A DNA stretch of 32,861 nt from an uncultured Muribaculaceae bacterium (GCA_910584055.1 CAJTZS010000046.1:1-32861), one strand, 5' to 3'; counted from the first letter of the stretch, positions 1 through 8,449 are shown. The notes: a model not told the origin generated them from the sequence alone. Made by a program: numbers and translations.

Positions 1-35
1 GGGAAAGGTATTAGACTCCGCCATCGCAATAACTT

Positions 36-1859
36 ATGGGAAAGTTTTTACTATCAACACTTCTCCTGCTGGCGACGGTCTTCGGGATGTCGGCGGAAAC
101 ATTCAAACTTGTTACTTCAATTGACCAAATTGATGAGTCGGGAGAATATATATTAACGGCCGGTCCAGAAATGGTTGGTAAAGTCCAATACGGTATATAT
201 GGACTCGGAGCATCTAAATCAAATAATAAAGGTTTTGATGGAATCGAATTAATAGCTGATGCTACGGAACGTTTGCCTGAAATAACAATTGAGATTCCCG
301 AGTCGTTGAAAATGTTTGTTATAGAGGGTAATTCCAGCGATGGATATTATTTAAAAAGTGGGAACCAATATTTAGATGCCACAACTGATAAGGTTATGAA
401 GCTTTCTGACAACAAACCCACCACATCTTTAACTATGTCTGTATCAACTGCCGGGGTAAGTACAATTAAATGTGGAGCTGAGAGTATTCTTGTCGCATTC
501 GCAAATGCAACTGGAGGAGTAAAAGGAACTTGTACATTTAACTGCTATAAAACAGCTCAAAAATCAGTAGCATTATATAAAAAGGAAGATAATTTGGATC
601 CTTCTCTTCTGCCGGCAGGGCTTTCTTTCCCGGAGGCATCTTACACTGCCGAGTTGGGAGAGGTGTTTGCTAAGCCTGAACTGACAAAAGCTACGGATGC
701 TGCGGCTGTCTATTCAAGTTCGAATCCAGAGGTTGCTACTGTTGATGAGGGAACAGGCGATGTGACTCTTGTGGGTGCCGGAACAACTACAATTTCTGCA
801 AAAACAGTTGCTACCGAAAAATACAATGCGGGCTCGGCCTCATATACTCTGACTGTTACCAAGGTTTACAAGAGTATCTCTGATTTTTATACGGTAGGTA
901 AGGATAATAAGGGAATCGTCGGTTTCCCATTGACTGTAACATATGTTAATGGTACAAGTTGCTATGCCATCAATGGAGAGGAAGCTACTTTAGTCTACTT
1001 CGCAAAAGACACAGACAATATATATAAAGTGGGAGACGTGATACCTTCAGGTTGGGAAGGACAGTATTCCCCATTTAATGGTCTTGATGAAATCAAACCT
1101 ATTTCCACAATGCCTGAAGCTGCTGAGAATGTAGGTTTCACTCCTTCTGAAGTTGAATCCGTAACTAAGGATATGATTAATCAAGTGGTTGTGTTGAAAA
1201 ATGTAACCTTTGCAGCAGCAACTGCTTCGGGAACAACAAAGACGAATTTCACCGGAATCCTTGAAAATGGCAATGAAGTAACATTCAGAAATAATTTCGC
1301 GGATGTGCCTTCTGTAGAGGCAGGTAAATATGATGTTACTTGCGCAATTTCATATTATGTCAATTCCAAAGATAATTCTGAGATTTTGCAGGTATATCCG
1401 ATAGAGTATAAAGCTGTGGTTGCACCCGTTGCACCGGAGGTGCCTGTTCTGGTGATAAACGGTAAGGAAGTAACAGACCTTACGGCTACTGAAGATGGAG
1501 AAGTTTCGTTCGTTGTGGCTGAAGGCACAGAGGTATATTATAAAGTTGAAACCAGCGGTGTGCAGACTTTTGCTGAGGTTGCTCCAGAAGAGGGGTATAC
1601 AAAATATACCGATCCTTTTAGAATCTCTGTAGGACAGACCGTATCTTATTATGCGCAGAGTGTAGAGAATCCGGAACTTAGGTCTGAGGTTGCTACTGCA
1701 TCTGCTACAACACCTACCGGTGTTGCGGAGATCGAGGTTGGGGGAGCAGGCGAGGTTCGCTGGTTCGATATGCAGGGACGCGAGGTTAAGGGTCAGCCGG
1801 AGAAGGGCGTGTATGTTCGCGTGGCTAACGGCAAGGCAAGCAAGGTTATCGTGAAATAA
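36..1859 (+). CDS. Secreted Ig-like (BIG2) multidomain protein with T9SS-like C-terminal tail
   Basis: This is a 607-residue exported protein of unknown function. Residues 1-20 form a signal peptide (MGKFLL... ending in MSA). Residues about 195-275 look like a bacterial Ig-like domain, with the typical SSSNPEVATVDE core followed by GAGTTTISA. Residues about 280-460 resemble a beta-rich OB-type domain of Bacteroidales surface proteins. Residues about 467-560 resemble a chitobiase-type C-terminal domain (EVYYKVETSG, YTKYTDPF, YYAQSVENPELRS). The last ~40 residues (WFDMQGREV, GVYVRVANGKASKVIVK) match the type A sorting tail of type IX secretion cargo, so the protein is probably surface-attached or released. 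The start lies only 35 bases into the window, so its promoter is not visible. Codons for about residues 30-190 are clearly more AT-rich than the rest. The function could be adhesion or glycan binding; nothing seen decides this. Confidence 0.8.
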   Translation: MGKFLLSTLLLLATVFGMSAETFKLVTSIDQIDESGEYILTAGPEMVGKVQYGIYGLGASKSNNKGFDGIELIADATERLPEITIEIPESLKMFVIEGNSSDGYYLKSGNQYLDATTDKVMKLSDNKPTTSLTMSVSTAGVSTIKCGAESILVAFANATGGVKGTCTFNCYKTAQKSVALYKKEDNLDPSLLPAGLSFPEASYTAELGEVFAKPELTKATDAAAVYSSSNPEVATVDEGTGDVTLVGAGTTTISAKTVATEKYNAGSASYTLTVTKVYKSISDFYTVGKDNKGIVGFPLTVTYVNGTSCYAINGEEATLVYFAKDTDNIYKVGDVIPSGWEGQYSPFNGLDEIKPISTMPEAAENVGFTPSEVESVTKDMINQVVVLKNVTFAAATASGTTKTNFTGILENGNEVTFRNNFADVPSVEAGKYDVTCAISYYVNSKDNSEILQVYPIEYKAVVAPVAPEVPVLVINGKEVTDLTATEDGEVSFVVAEGTEVYYKVETSGVQTFAEVAPEEGYTKYTDPFRISVGQTVSYYAQSVENPELRSEVATASATTPTGVAEIEVGGAGEVRWFDMQGREVKGQPEKGVYVRVANGKASKVIVK

Positions 1860-1860
1860 T

Positions 1861-1896
1861 CAAGGAACCGGGAATCGGGAACCTGAAACCGGAATT
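1861..1896. repeat. Low-complexity word repeat after the stop codon
   Basis: Directly after the stop codon at 1857-1859, variants of a short word (GGAACCGGGAA, TCGGGAACC, GAAACCGGAA) follow one another. I see no inverted partner nearby, unlike the elements at 6121-6214, 9940-10088 and 32021-32178, but the style is the same. Confidence 0.5.
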
Positions 1897-1910
1897 ATAA
1901 CTCAATAAGG

Positions 1911-1938
1911 AAAGCCGCAGGCATGAACCTGCGGCTTT
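1911..1938. terminator. Rho-independent-type hairpin between convergent genes
   Basis: A perfect 11-bp stem (AAAGCCGCAGG with CCTGCGGCTTT) encloses a 6-base loop. It begins with AAA and ends with TTT, so it can serve both the plus-strand gene ending at 1859 and the minus-strand gene ending at 1992. Confidence 0.8.
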
Positions 1939-1947
1939 CTCTATTAG

Positions 1948-1976
1948 TATGCAATCCTGGGGTATGCAATCCGGGG
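1948..1976. repeat. Two-copy tandem repeat, ~15-bp unit
   Basis: TATGCAATCCTGGGG at 1948-1962 is followed directly by TATGCAATCCGGGG at 1963-1976, one base shorter. It lies in the short gap before the end of the DUF4925 gene. No function is evident. Confidence 0.5.
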
Positions 1977-1991
1977 ATTTGTAGGTCGGTG

Positions 1992-3230
1992 CTATTTGTA
2001 GGGGAGGAAGTTGAAGCCGAGTTCGATGCGGGTGGTGGAGTCGAGGAGGTCCGGGAAGGCGGCTACTAGAACTTTTATCATCTCCAGGTGATGGGACAGG
2101 GCCGGGTTGGAGGAGATTTTCTCGATTATGCTTGCCTGGATGATGGGGTCTTTAAGCAGGGGGACAACTACTCCTTTCAAAAGCGGTAGCAAGGTCTCGG
2201 TGTTGAGGAAGAGCTGGAGACCGGTTGCGCTGAGGGTGTATTGCATCGGGATGCCTTCGGAGAGCATTGGAACGAGCTTGGATATTATCTGAGCCATATC
2301 CTGAATCGAAGGCGAGGAGGCTTTAGTGGACTTTCCCGCTTTGCCGAAGGGGTTGGCGGGGAGGTCGGGATGGCTGGAGCTGTTGATGAGGATCTGCCCC
2401 ATGAGGTCGGTGGGGTTGATGAAGAGTTTCATCATGGTGTCGGTGAGAGGCAGGTATTGGATCATGCAGATGGGGGCTTGCGCGAACTGTGCCGCCCCGT
2501 TGTTGCTCTGCAGATAGGTGACAACGGCATTGCCGTCCGGGCGGAAGGCAACCGTTTTCAATGCATTGCCGATGACTTGCACCAAAGACATGTATGCGGT
2601 GTTGTTGTATGCCGGTATGATGGGAAGCGTTGCCATCAGAATGAGCGCGTCTTGAATGGTGCCGTCAAAGCCTTCAAGGGGGAACGGCAGCGAGCATTCC
2701 CACACTATATGCAAGGGAAGGGATTTATAACCTAATGCGGACGTCGCTTTTTCTGTGGGAGCCGGAACCCAGACTGTGTTGGCGAGACGTTGGTTTTTAA
2801 GCCTTACGTCCTTGAATTCGAAATCAAGGACATCTGCGTTGACATCGCCGGAGTAGCTGTAGGTTACGAAATCTGTTTCTCCGGTCCCTGCAAATTCATA
2901 TTTGCCGCCGTCTGCGCTCAAATTCACCGGCAGGGTCAATACCGGCGTGCCCGGCAATACGCCCGGTCCCGGAACCGGAGGGAGCTCTTTGAGAGCAGGA
3001 GATATTTCTCCGAGGGATACTGTGGAGCTCATTACGAGATTGGCTTTGTCGCCGGTTTGAGTATATGTTACGCTCTTGCCGCTCATCGGGGCGTCATTAT
3101 ATTCGAGATTGAGGGCGGATGTGCCTGTGTATGTTTTCTCCGGCAGCGGGGAGACCGACGGCTCGTCATCGCTGCAGGCGGTCAGTAGCATCAATCCGGA
3201 GAGAAGGCATAAAGGGAGATATGTTTTCAT
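1992..3230 (-). CDS. DUF4925 family lipoprotein
   Basis: This is a 412-residue lipoprotein. The N-terminus MKTYLPLCLLSGLMLLTAC has a lipobox (LTAC, Cys19) followed by SDDEPS, which suits lipidation and export to the outer membrane. The next ~120 residues (TYTGTSALNLEYNDAPMSGK) resemble the DUF4925 domain of gut Bacteroidales, a beta-rich unit that repeats the pattern 'tyTG-L-ly-ng--l-GK-v'. The C-terminal half contains long hydrophobic helical stretches (DMAQIISKLVPMLSEG, LLPLLKGVVVPLLKD) and ends in ELGFNFLPY. The gene is single, separated from the ABC-F gene upstream by a strong terminator. The family has no established biochemical role that I know of; recognition of the family is moderate to good. 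Confidence 0.75.
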   Translation of the reverse strand: MKTYLPLCLLSGLMLLTACSDDEPSVSPLPEKTYTGTSALNLEYNDAPMSGKSVTYTQTGDKANLVMSSTVSLGEISPALKELPPVPGPGVLPGTPVLTLPVNLSADGGKYEFAGTGETDFVTYSYSGDVNADVLDFEFKDVRLKNQRLANTVWVPAPTEKATSALGYKSLPLHIVWECSLPFPLEGFDGTIQDALILMATLPIIPAYNNTAYMSLVQVIGNALKTVAFRPDGNAVVTYLQSNNGAAQFAQAPICMIQYLPLTDTMMKLFINPTDLMGQILINSSSHPDLPANPFGKAGKSTKASSPSIQDMAQIISKLVPMLSEGIPMQYTLSATGLQLFLNTETLLPLLKGVVVPLLKDPIIQASIIEKISSNPALSHHLEMIKVLVAAFPDLLDSTTRIELGFNFLPYK

Positions 3231-3257
3231 AGCAGAATCTTTTTATGTAATAACAAA

Positions 3258-3290
3258 CGGGGAGCGATGATGTTTGATCATCGCTCCCCG
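3258..3290 (-). terminator. Strong terminator hairpin downstream of the ABC-F gene
   Basis: A perfect 14-bp stem (3258-3271 with 3277-3290, core GGGGAGCGATGAT) closes a 5-base loop. On the minus strand it follows the ABC-F stop codon at 3340 by 50 bases and is followed by a T-rich run (TTTGTTATTA), so it should end ABC-F transcription before the DUF4925 gene. Confidence 0.8.
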
Positions 3291-3297
3291 CTCTTAT

Positions 3298-3327
3298 GAA
3301 AAGCGGCACTTAGGAAAAGCGGCACTT
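3298..3327. repeat. Two-copy direct repeat GAAAAGCGGCACTT
   Basis: The 14-bp unit occurs at 3298-3311 and 3314-3327, a period of 16 bases, between the ABC-F stop and its terminator. The second copy also forms a small GGCAC/GTGCC hairpin with the bases that follow (3321-3334). Confidence 0.55.
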
Positions 3328-3339
3328 CCGTGCCTTCAC

Positions 3340-4962
3340 TCAACGGGATTCGCCGTACATGCGCTCGCGGGCTGCGGCTACTTTCTCATCGACGATATAG
3401 TCGTCATAGTCCATCATCTTGTCGATGATGCCGTTGGGAGTCAGCTCGATGACGCGATTGCAGACTGTCTGGATGAATTCATGGTCATGGCTCGACATCA
3501 AGATCACGCCCTTGAAGCTTTGTAGCGTGTTGTTGAAAGCCTGGATAGATTCAAGGTCGAGGTGGTTGGTAGGGGAGTCGAGCACGAGAGTGTTGGCATC
3601 AGTGAGCATCATGCGTGCGATCATGCAGCGTATTTTCTCACCTCCGGAGAGGACGCTCGCCTTTTTCAGTACCTCCTCGCCGCTGAAAAGCATCTTGCCG
3701 AGAAACCCTTTGAGATAAATCTCCGAAGAGTCGGAGCTGTATTGACATAGCCAATCCACGAGATTCAGGTCAGATTCGAAGAAAGAGCTGTTGTCGAGCG
3801 GCAAGTAAGCGTTGGTGATGGTCTGACCCCATTCGAAATCTCCGGCATCCGCTTTGCGGTTGCCCATGATTATCTCGAAGAGTGCTGTCATGGCTCGCGG
3901 GTCACGGCTCAGGAAAGCAACCTTGTCGCCCTTTTCAATCTGGAAGTTGACATCATCGAAAAGAAGCTCCCCTTCAATCGAAGCCTTCAGCCCTTTCACT
4001 TCGAGAATCTTATTGCCAACTTCTCTGTTGGGGGTGAAGATTATGCCCGGATAGCGGCGTGAAGAGGGTTGGATTTCTTCGACGTTGAGCTTTTCGAGCA
4101 TCTTCTTGCGGCTTGTGGTCTGCTTACTCTTTGCCACGTTGGCACTGAAGCGCTGGATGAATTCAAGAAGTTCTTTCCGTTTCTCCTCGGCTTTCTTGTT
4201 GGCAGCTTGCTGCTGACGCAGCGCGAGCTGGGAAGACTGATACCAGAAATCATAGTTTCCGGCAAAGAGGGAAATCTTGTTGTAGTCAATATCGAGGGTA
4301 TGTGTTGAGACAGCGTTAAGGAAGTGACGGTCGTGGCTCACCACAAGGACGGTGTTCTCAAAGTTCGCGAGGTAATTCTCCAGCCAGGACACGGTTTCGA
4401 GATCGAGGTCATTGGTAGGCTCATCGAGAAGTAGGTTGTCAGGGTTGCCGAAAAGGGCTTTAGCCAGGAGCACGCGAACTTTCTCATTGGCGCTCATATC
4501 CTTCATCAGCATATAGTGGCGGTCCTCCTTGATACCGAGGCCCGAGAGGAGCGCGGCTGCATCGCTTTCCGCATTCCAACCTTCGAGTTCCGCGAATTTT
4601 TCTTCGAGTTCGGCGGCCTTGATGCCGTCCTCGTCAGAGAAATCCGGTTTGGCATAGATTGCATCCTTCTCCTGCATTATTTCCCAGAGCACGGTATGAC
4701 CGCGCAGCACGGTCTCGATAACAGTGCATTCATCAAAAGCGAAGTGATCCTGCGAGAGGACGGAAAGACGCTCCCCCGGTCCGAAAGTCACGGAGCCCAT
4801 GGTGGGGGACAGTTCTCCGGAAAGTATTTTCATAAGGGTAGATTTACCGGCACCGTTTGCACCGATAATTCCATAGCAGTTGCCACGGTTGAAAGTGAGG
4901 TTTACATCTTGAAAGAGCACGCGTTTGCCAAACTGCATGCAGAGGTTGTTTGTCTGAATCAT
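3340..4962 (-). CDS. ABC-F family ATPase, YbiT-like, with one degenerate ATP site
   Basis: This is a 540-residue soluble protein with two ABC ATPase domains and no membrane segments. ABC-F proteins act on ribosomes as translation factors. The sequence aligns by eye with E. coli YbiT from end to end (MQFGKRVLF, RFSANVAKSKQTTSR linker, SSHDHEF). Domain 1 has an intact Walker A (GANGAGKST, Lys40), Q-loop (LSQDHFAF), Walker B with catalytic Glu181 (LLLDEPTNDLD) and H-switch (VVSHDRH), but its signature is MSANE (156-160). Domain 2 has an intact signature (LSGGE, 438-442), but Walker A is replaced by FLSRDPRAMTA (350-360), there is no Q-loop glutamine, and the catalytic Glu is Ser463 (VLDSPTNHLD). 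All losses therefore fall in one composite site. It is transcribed alone and ends in the terminator at 3258-3290. The family call is firm; calling it ybiT itself would be too precise. Confidence 0.92.
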   Translation of the reverse strand: MIQTNNLCMQFGKRVLFQDVNLTFNRGNCYGIIGANGAGKSTLMKILSGELSPTMGSVTFGPGERLSVLSQDHFAFDECTVIETVLRGHTVLWEIMQEKDAIYAKPDFSDEDGIKAAELEEKFAELEGWNAESDAAALLSGLGIKEDRHYMLMKDMSANEKVRVLLAKALFGNPDNLLLDEPTNDLDLETVSWLENYLANFENTVLVVSHDRHFLNAVSTHTLDIDYNKISLFAGNYDFWYQSSQLALRQQQAANKKAEEKRKELLEFIQRFSANVAKSKQTTSRKKMLEKLNVEEIQPSSRRYPGIIFTPNREVGNKILEVKGLKASIEGELLFDDVNFQIEKGDKVAFLSRDPRAMTALFEIIMGNRKADAGDFEWGQTITNAYLPLDNSSFFESDLNLVDWLCQYSSDSSEIYLKGFLGKMLFSGEEVLKKASVLSGGEKIRCMIARMMLTDANTLVLDSPTNHLDLESIQAFNNTLQSFKGVILMSSHDHEFIQTVCNRVIELTPNGIIDKMMDYDDYIVDEKVAAARERMYGESR

Positions 4963-5031
4963 TAGGAAATTATATATTTTAGCATATATTTCAGCTGCGG
5001 GCAGAGCTCGCTAAACCGAACCTATTTATTA

Positions 5032-6114
5032 TTATTTATGCTTGGGAGGGACATTGACATTGTGGGCATCGAAGATGCGGCGGGCTCCGCGCTCGAAGAG
5101 CTGCCAATGGGCACGCTGGGCGGCGGGTATCTTCTCCGGCATCCATGACGGGATGACGGTGAAGTTGGAGTTGCCTCCGGCAGGTTTCGCCGCGAACAGG
5201 GTGTCGTAGTTTGCTTCCTTGAAGTAAGCTTTCCCGTCTGCCCCACGTTCAATGACGGCACGCACAAGTGCGCCGCCACGGGTGTCGGCAGTTTTCATAT
5301 TTGAGATGAAATTACCGAGGGAATACACAAGGAGCACGTCCTTACCCTCTTTTTCATTCCGCACCACCTTCATCGGCTGGATCACATGCGGATGTCCTCC
5401 GATAATCAGGTCTACGCCCTGATCCACAAGAAAATCAGCTATGCTTTCCTGATTTTTATTCTGCAGCAAGACATACTCGATGCCCCAGTGGATGGTGACA
5501 ACCACTATCTCCGCACCGGCTTTTCGCGTCTTACGGATCTCGTCGGCCATGCGGTCGCGCTCGATCATCGCCACCTCCACGCCATCGTGAGGCTCAATGC
5601 CGTTGGTGCCGTAGGTGTAATTGAGGAATCCTATTTTGAATCCGTTGATATCTTTTATGAACGGAACGAGTTTCTCGCGCTGTGCGGCATCGTGGAATGT
5701 GCCTATGTGATCCACGCCGAGTGAATCAAGAGCAACGAGTGTGCGCCTTGCCGCGCGGTCGCGCCTGTCGAGACAATGGTTGTTGGCAGTGAGGAAGAGA
5801 TCGAAACCGGCGTTCTTAAGTGCTTTGGCGTATGAGTCGGGAGCTGAAAAGCATGGGTAGCCCGTGTAAGATGGTCCGCCGCCAAGAGGCACTTCCAGAT
5901 TGCATACTGCATAATCAGCGGCTGTCACTTCCGGGGCTATGAGCGTGAAACATCCGGAATAGTCGTAGCAGTCTCCTCCTATCTCCTTTGCACGGTCGAG
6001 CTGGGCCTGATGCTGCATTGCATCGCCCACGAACAGGAGTTCTGCACGCGGTGGCTCGCCGGGAGCGACAGCTCCCGTGATGAATGAAAGAAGACTGAAA
6101 AGCAGTAGGCTCAC
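5032..6114 (-). CDS. CapA-like (PGA_cap) metallophosphatase-fold protein
   Basis: This is a 360-residue protein of the CapA family, named after the poly-gamma-glutamate capsule gene and related to calcineurin-type phosphoesterases. Family motifs are visible in order: LLFVGDAMQH, VCNLEVPLGG, FLTANNHCLDR, VVTIHWGIEY, IIGGHPHVIQP and LVYSLGNFISN. These supply the Asp, Asn and His metal ligands expected of the fold. The start is a GTG only two codons after an in-frame stop. The resulting leader (MSLLLFSLLSFITGAVA) is a hydrophobic export signal that lacks the usual Lys/Arg at its beginning. The inverted-repeat element at 6121-6214 ends right before this start, so the original N-terminus may have been altered. 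The substrate in this organism is unknown. It lies downstream of the DUF4270 gene on the same strand. Confidence 0.85.
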   Translation of the reverse strand: MSLLLFSLLSFITGAVAPGEPPRAELLFVGDAMQHQAQLDRAKEIGGDCYDYSGCFTLIAPEVTAADYAVCNLEVPLGGGPSYTGYPCFSAPDSYAKALKNAGFDLFLTANNHCLDRRDRAARRTLVALDSLGVDHIGTFHDAAQREKLVPFIKDINGFKIGFLNYTYGTNGIEPHDGVEVAMIERDRMADEIRKTRKAGAEIVVVTIHWGIEYVLLQNKNQESIADFLVDQGVDLIIGGHPHVIQPMKVVRNEKEGKDVLLVYSLGNFISNMKTADTRGGALVRAVIERGADGKAYFKEANYDTLFAAKPAGGNSNFTVIPSWMPEKIPAAQRAHWQLFERGARRIFDAHNVNVPPKHK

Positions 6115-6120
6115 CTTGGG

Positions 6121-6214
6121 TTAATGTTTAATGTGAAATGTTAAATGTGAAATGGTTAATGTTTAATGGGTTGGATAGAGCATTGCACATTAAACATTTC
6201 ACATTATTCATTAA
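6121..6214. repeat. Inverted pair of 34-bp word-repeat arms filling an intergenic gap
   Basis: The left arm 6121-6154 and right arm 6181-6214 are reverse complements at 30 of 34 positions, with a 26-bp spacer. Both arms are built from variants of TTAATG, TTTAATGTG and AAATG; the left tract continues in the same style to about 6168. In the minus-strand message the first arm starts 2 bases after the DUF4270 stop codon (6217-6219) and the second ends 6 bases before the GTG start of the CapA-like gene. Confidence 0.85.
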
Positions 6215-6216
6215 TT

Positions 6217-7638
6217 CTATTCCATCGTCTGGCGCGAATAGGAGAAGCAGATGATGGCTTTGTCTGTGTCGATGCGTGTCACAGTCGGGCGACCGATGTA
6301 GGGGGCGCAGCGGGTCACGTAGGTGACGGTAGAGCTATAGTTCGGCACGTCCTCCGTTGATACTATAACAGGGACCAGAGAGAATTCCATGTCTGCGGGG
6401 TCCACCGGTTTGCCGCTGTCGATCAAGTCGAGAATATATTCGCGCATGCCGCCAAAAGTATAGCATTTCTTTTCAGTGTTATAAGCCGCATAGAAAGATG
6501 TCTTGCCGTCGGGAATCTTGTTTTCACGGAAGAAAGATTCCCGTTCCGATGCCTTCACCATAAGGAGGTGAGGTGCGGCGGTAAGGCCGAAATCGTTCTC
6601 CACAGCTTCGGCGGGAATCTCGAAAGAGAGCTTTGAAACCACAGCCACGCTGTAGAGGTCGCGGTCATATTTGTCGATGATCTCCTGCGCCGGGAATTTC
6701 ACGTTCACATAGTATCCGCCGGGGGTTGTTATAATAGATTTTCCGCTGTTGGCAAGATTCTTAAGATAATCAGATACCTTATATGTCACCTTGTTGGCAG
6801 AGAGCACCTCCGGCTGGGAAGAGAAGAGGCATACGGAATCGCGGGTAAGCGTGGGCACGTAATGATATTCACCTGAATCGTCGTCCTTTTTCTGATATAC
6901 CTGTTTCATGTAATGCCAGTAGGTATAGAATTTCATCGAGGATATCACGCCGATGCAACCGTTACCGAAGTTCTGTTCCACGTACACACCGGGGAAATAT
7001 TGGGCGAAAGTCTGAGGCCACTGGAATGTCTCAGGATTGTTGCGGTAAGCGGTGAATATATCCTGCGCGAGCTTCCGGGGCATCATGACCGGGATACGTA
7101 TGTTCCCTCCAAGTTTGAACAGAGAGTCGTTCATCGATAGGGCCGACAGGGTGTAGCTCTTCACTCCTAACGGATCTGAGGGATTGTAATATCCATCGGG
7201 GTCGAACGCGCTGTTGATATCCGAGGGGAGTTGTTTTGTTAGCCGGTATACCCTGAGTTGCTGCGGTGCAAGGGAATCGCCCGTGAGCGAGCCTCGCGGC
7301 ACGGTGAGCACCATTCTCATTGAATCGACATCGTTGACGGTGATGGAGTCGGGTATGTTCATTTTAGTGGCGCACATCAGCTGGCTCACGAAAGAACAAT
7401 CGAGAGAACCATATTCAGGCACGTTGATGCGTCCCAACAGTTTTGTCTGTGTGCGTGAGTCGAAATCAGCCTCGAGGATTGAAGAGGCGTCAAGCTTCAT
7501 TTCCAGAGTGTCTACAGTGATTGTAACTTCTCCGTTTACGAGCGAGCCGCCTATCGGGCTTGTGGAATCCTCGCATGATGAAAGGAATGCGAAAGGGAGG
7601 AGGGCGGCGAATGCCGCGAATATGGCTTTAATCTTCAT
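6217..7638 (-). CDS. DUF4270 family lipoprotein
   Basis: This is a 473-residue lipoprotein. MKIKAIFAAFAALLPFAFLSSCED carries a lipobox (LSSC) with Cys22. The next part (TSPIGGSLVNGEVTITVDTLEMKLDASSI, then SRTQTKLLGRINVPEYGSLDCSFVSQL) is the N-terminal pattern of DUF4270, a Bacteroidota family of outer-membrane-associated proteins with no proven function. The length is in the usual range of about 450-550. Its start overlaps the 3' end of the glycogen-synthase-like gene by 11 bases (7628-7638), so the two are co-transcribed and probably translationally coupled. I recall the same order (DUF4270, glgA-like, then divergent panC and panD) in Bacteroides thetaiotaomicron. Confidence 0.88.
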   Translation of the reverse strand: MKIKAIFAAFAALLPFAFLSSCEDSTSPIGGSLVNGEVTITVDTLEMKLDASSILEADFDSRTQTKLLGRINVPEYGSLDCSFVSQLMCATKMNIPDSITVNDVDSMRMVLTVPRGSLTGDSLAPQQLRVYRLTKQLPSDINSAFDPDGYYNPSDPLGVKSYTLSALSMNDSLFKLGGNIRIPVMMPRKLAQDIFTAYRNNPETFQWPQTFAQYFPGVYVEQNFGNGCIGVISSMKFYTYWHYMKQVYQKKDDDSGEYHYVPTLTRDSVCLFSSQPEVLSANKVTYKVSDYLKNLANSGKSIITTPGGYYVNVKFPAQEIIDKYDRDLYSVAVVSKLSFEIPAEAVENDFGLTAAPHLLMVKASERESFFRENKIPDGKTSFYAAYNTEKKCYTFGGMREYILDLIDSGKPVDPADMEFSLVPVIVSTEDVPNYSSTVTYVTRCAPYIGRPTVTRIDTDKAIICFSYSRQTME

Positions 7639-8449
7639 TGTTCAAGAGAGATTGATAGAATTCGTGATACTTGTCGGTGTTCTCCTCTTCGGGATTAAGG
7701 AAAAGCACGGGAAGACCGAGCTTCTCAGCGAATTCCACGAGTTCGGGATCAGGTGTGCGGTTGTTGAATATCACCGCATCGGAGTTGGCGATACCCACCT
7801 TATGGAGGAGATTAGTATTGGCAGGCATTCCCTGGAACAGTTCCAGATCTTCCGGTTTGATGCCGTCTTCACTCAGTTTGTCGAGAAATTCCGGGTCGAT
7901 GGTGTCGGCCTGTTTTTCATCGAGGAGGGAATATACAACCTTTGTGCCCTTGAAAGATACGCCGTCGGAGAAAACCTTTTTTGCGTAAAGCGGAACGAGG
8001 GCGGCAATCCAGCCCGATACGTGCAGGATATCCGGTTCCCAGCGGAGTTTACGGGCGGTGTCGGCTGTTCCTCGGGAGAAGAATATCACCCTTTCGTCAT
8101 TGTCAGGGCGGTTTGTGCCGATGCTGTCAACATCGTCCTCGAGTTTCTGGAAATAGTCATCGTTGTCTATGAAATAGACCTGGATGCGGGAAGGCTGCAT
8201 CGAAGCCACCTTTATGATGAGTGGATGGTCAGCATCTCTGATAGGTATGTTGATGCCGCTGAGACGTATAACCTCGTGAAGCTGGTTGCGACGCTCGTTG
8301 ACATTGCCGAAATTGGGCATGAATGTTCTCACCTCATATTTTTTGCCATGCATGGCCACCGGGAGGTTGCGGCCCAGTGTTGCTATCTCGGAAGGGGGGA
8401 GATAAGGTGCGATTTCGGGAGAGACATAAAGGATTCGTTGTTTTGCCAT
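7628..8449 (-). CDS. Glycogen/starch synthase-like protein, GT5 N-terminal domain only
   Basis: This 273-residue protein resembles the N-terminal Rossmann half of family GT5 glycogen synthases (ILYVSPEIAPYLPPSEIATLGRNLPVAMH, VRTFMPNFG, PDILHVSGWIAALVP). It lacks the C-terminal half of the GT-B fold (full enzymes are about 480 residues). The ADP-glucose-binding KxGG loop near the start is also missing: YLPPSEIA occupies its place. Glycogen synthase activity is therefore doubtful even though such proteins are commonly annotated that way. I chose the ATG at 8447-8449 (MAKQRILYV) over one 38 codons upstream, because the upstream extension looks non-coding and covers a promoter-like TAACTTTG box. 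It overlaps the DUF4270 gene downstream by 11 bases and is divergent from panC. Confidence 0.82.
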   Translation of the reverse strand: MAKQRILYVSPEIAPYLPPSEIATLGRNLPVAMHGKKYEVRTFMPNFGNVNERRNQLHEVIRLSGINIPIRDADHPLIIKVASMQPSRIQVYFIDNDDYFQKLEDDVDSIGTNRPDNDERVIFFSRGTADTARKLRWEPDILHVSGWIAALVPLYAKKVFSDGVSFKGTKVVYSLLDEKQADTIDPEFLDKLSEDGIKPEDLELFQGMPANTNLLHKVGIANSDAVIFNNRTPDPELVEFAEKLGLPVLFLNPEEENTDKYHEFYQSLLNNED

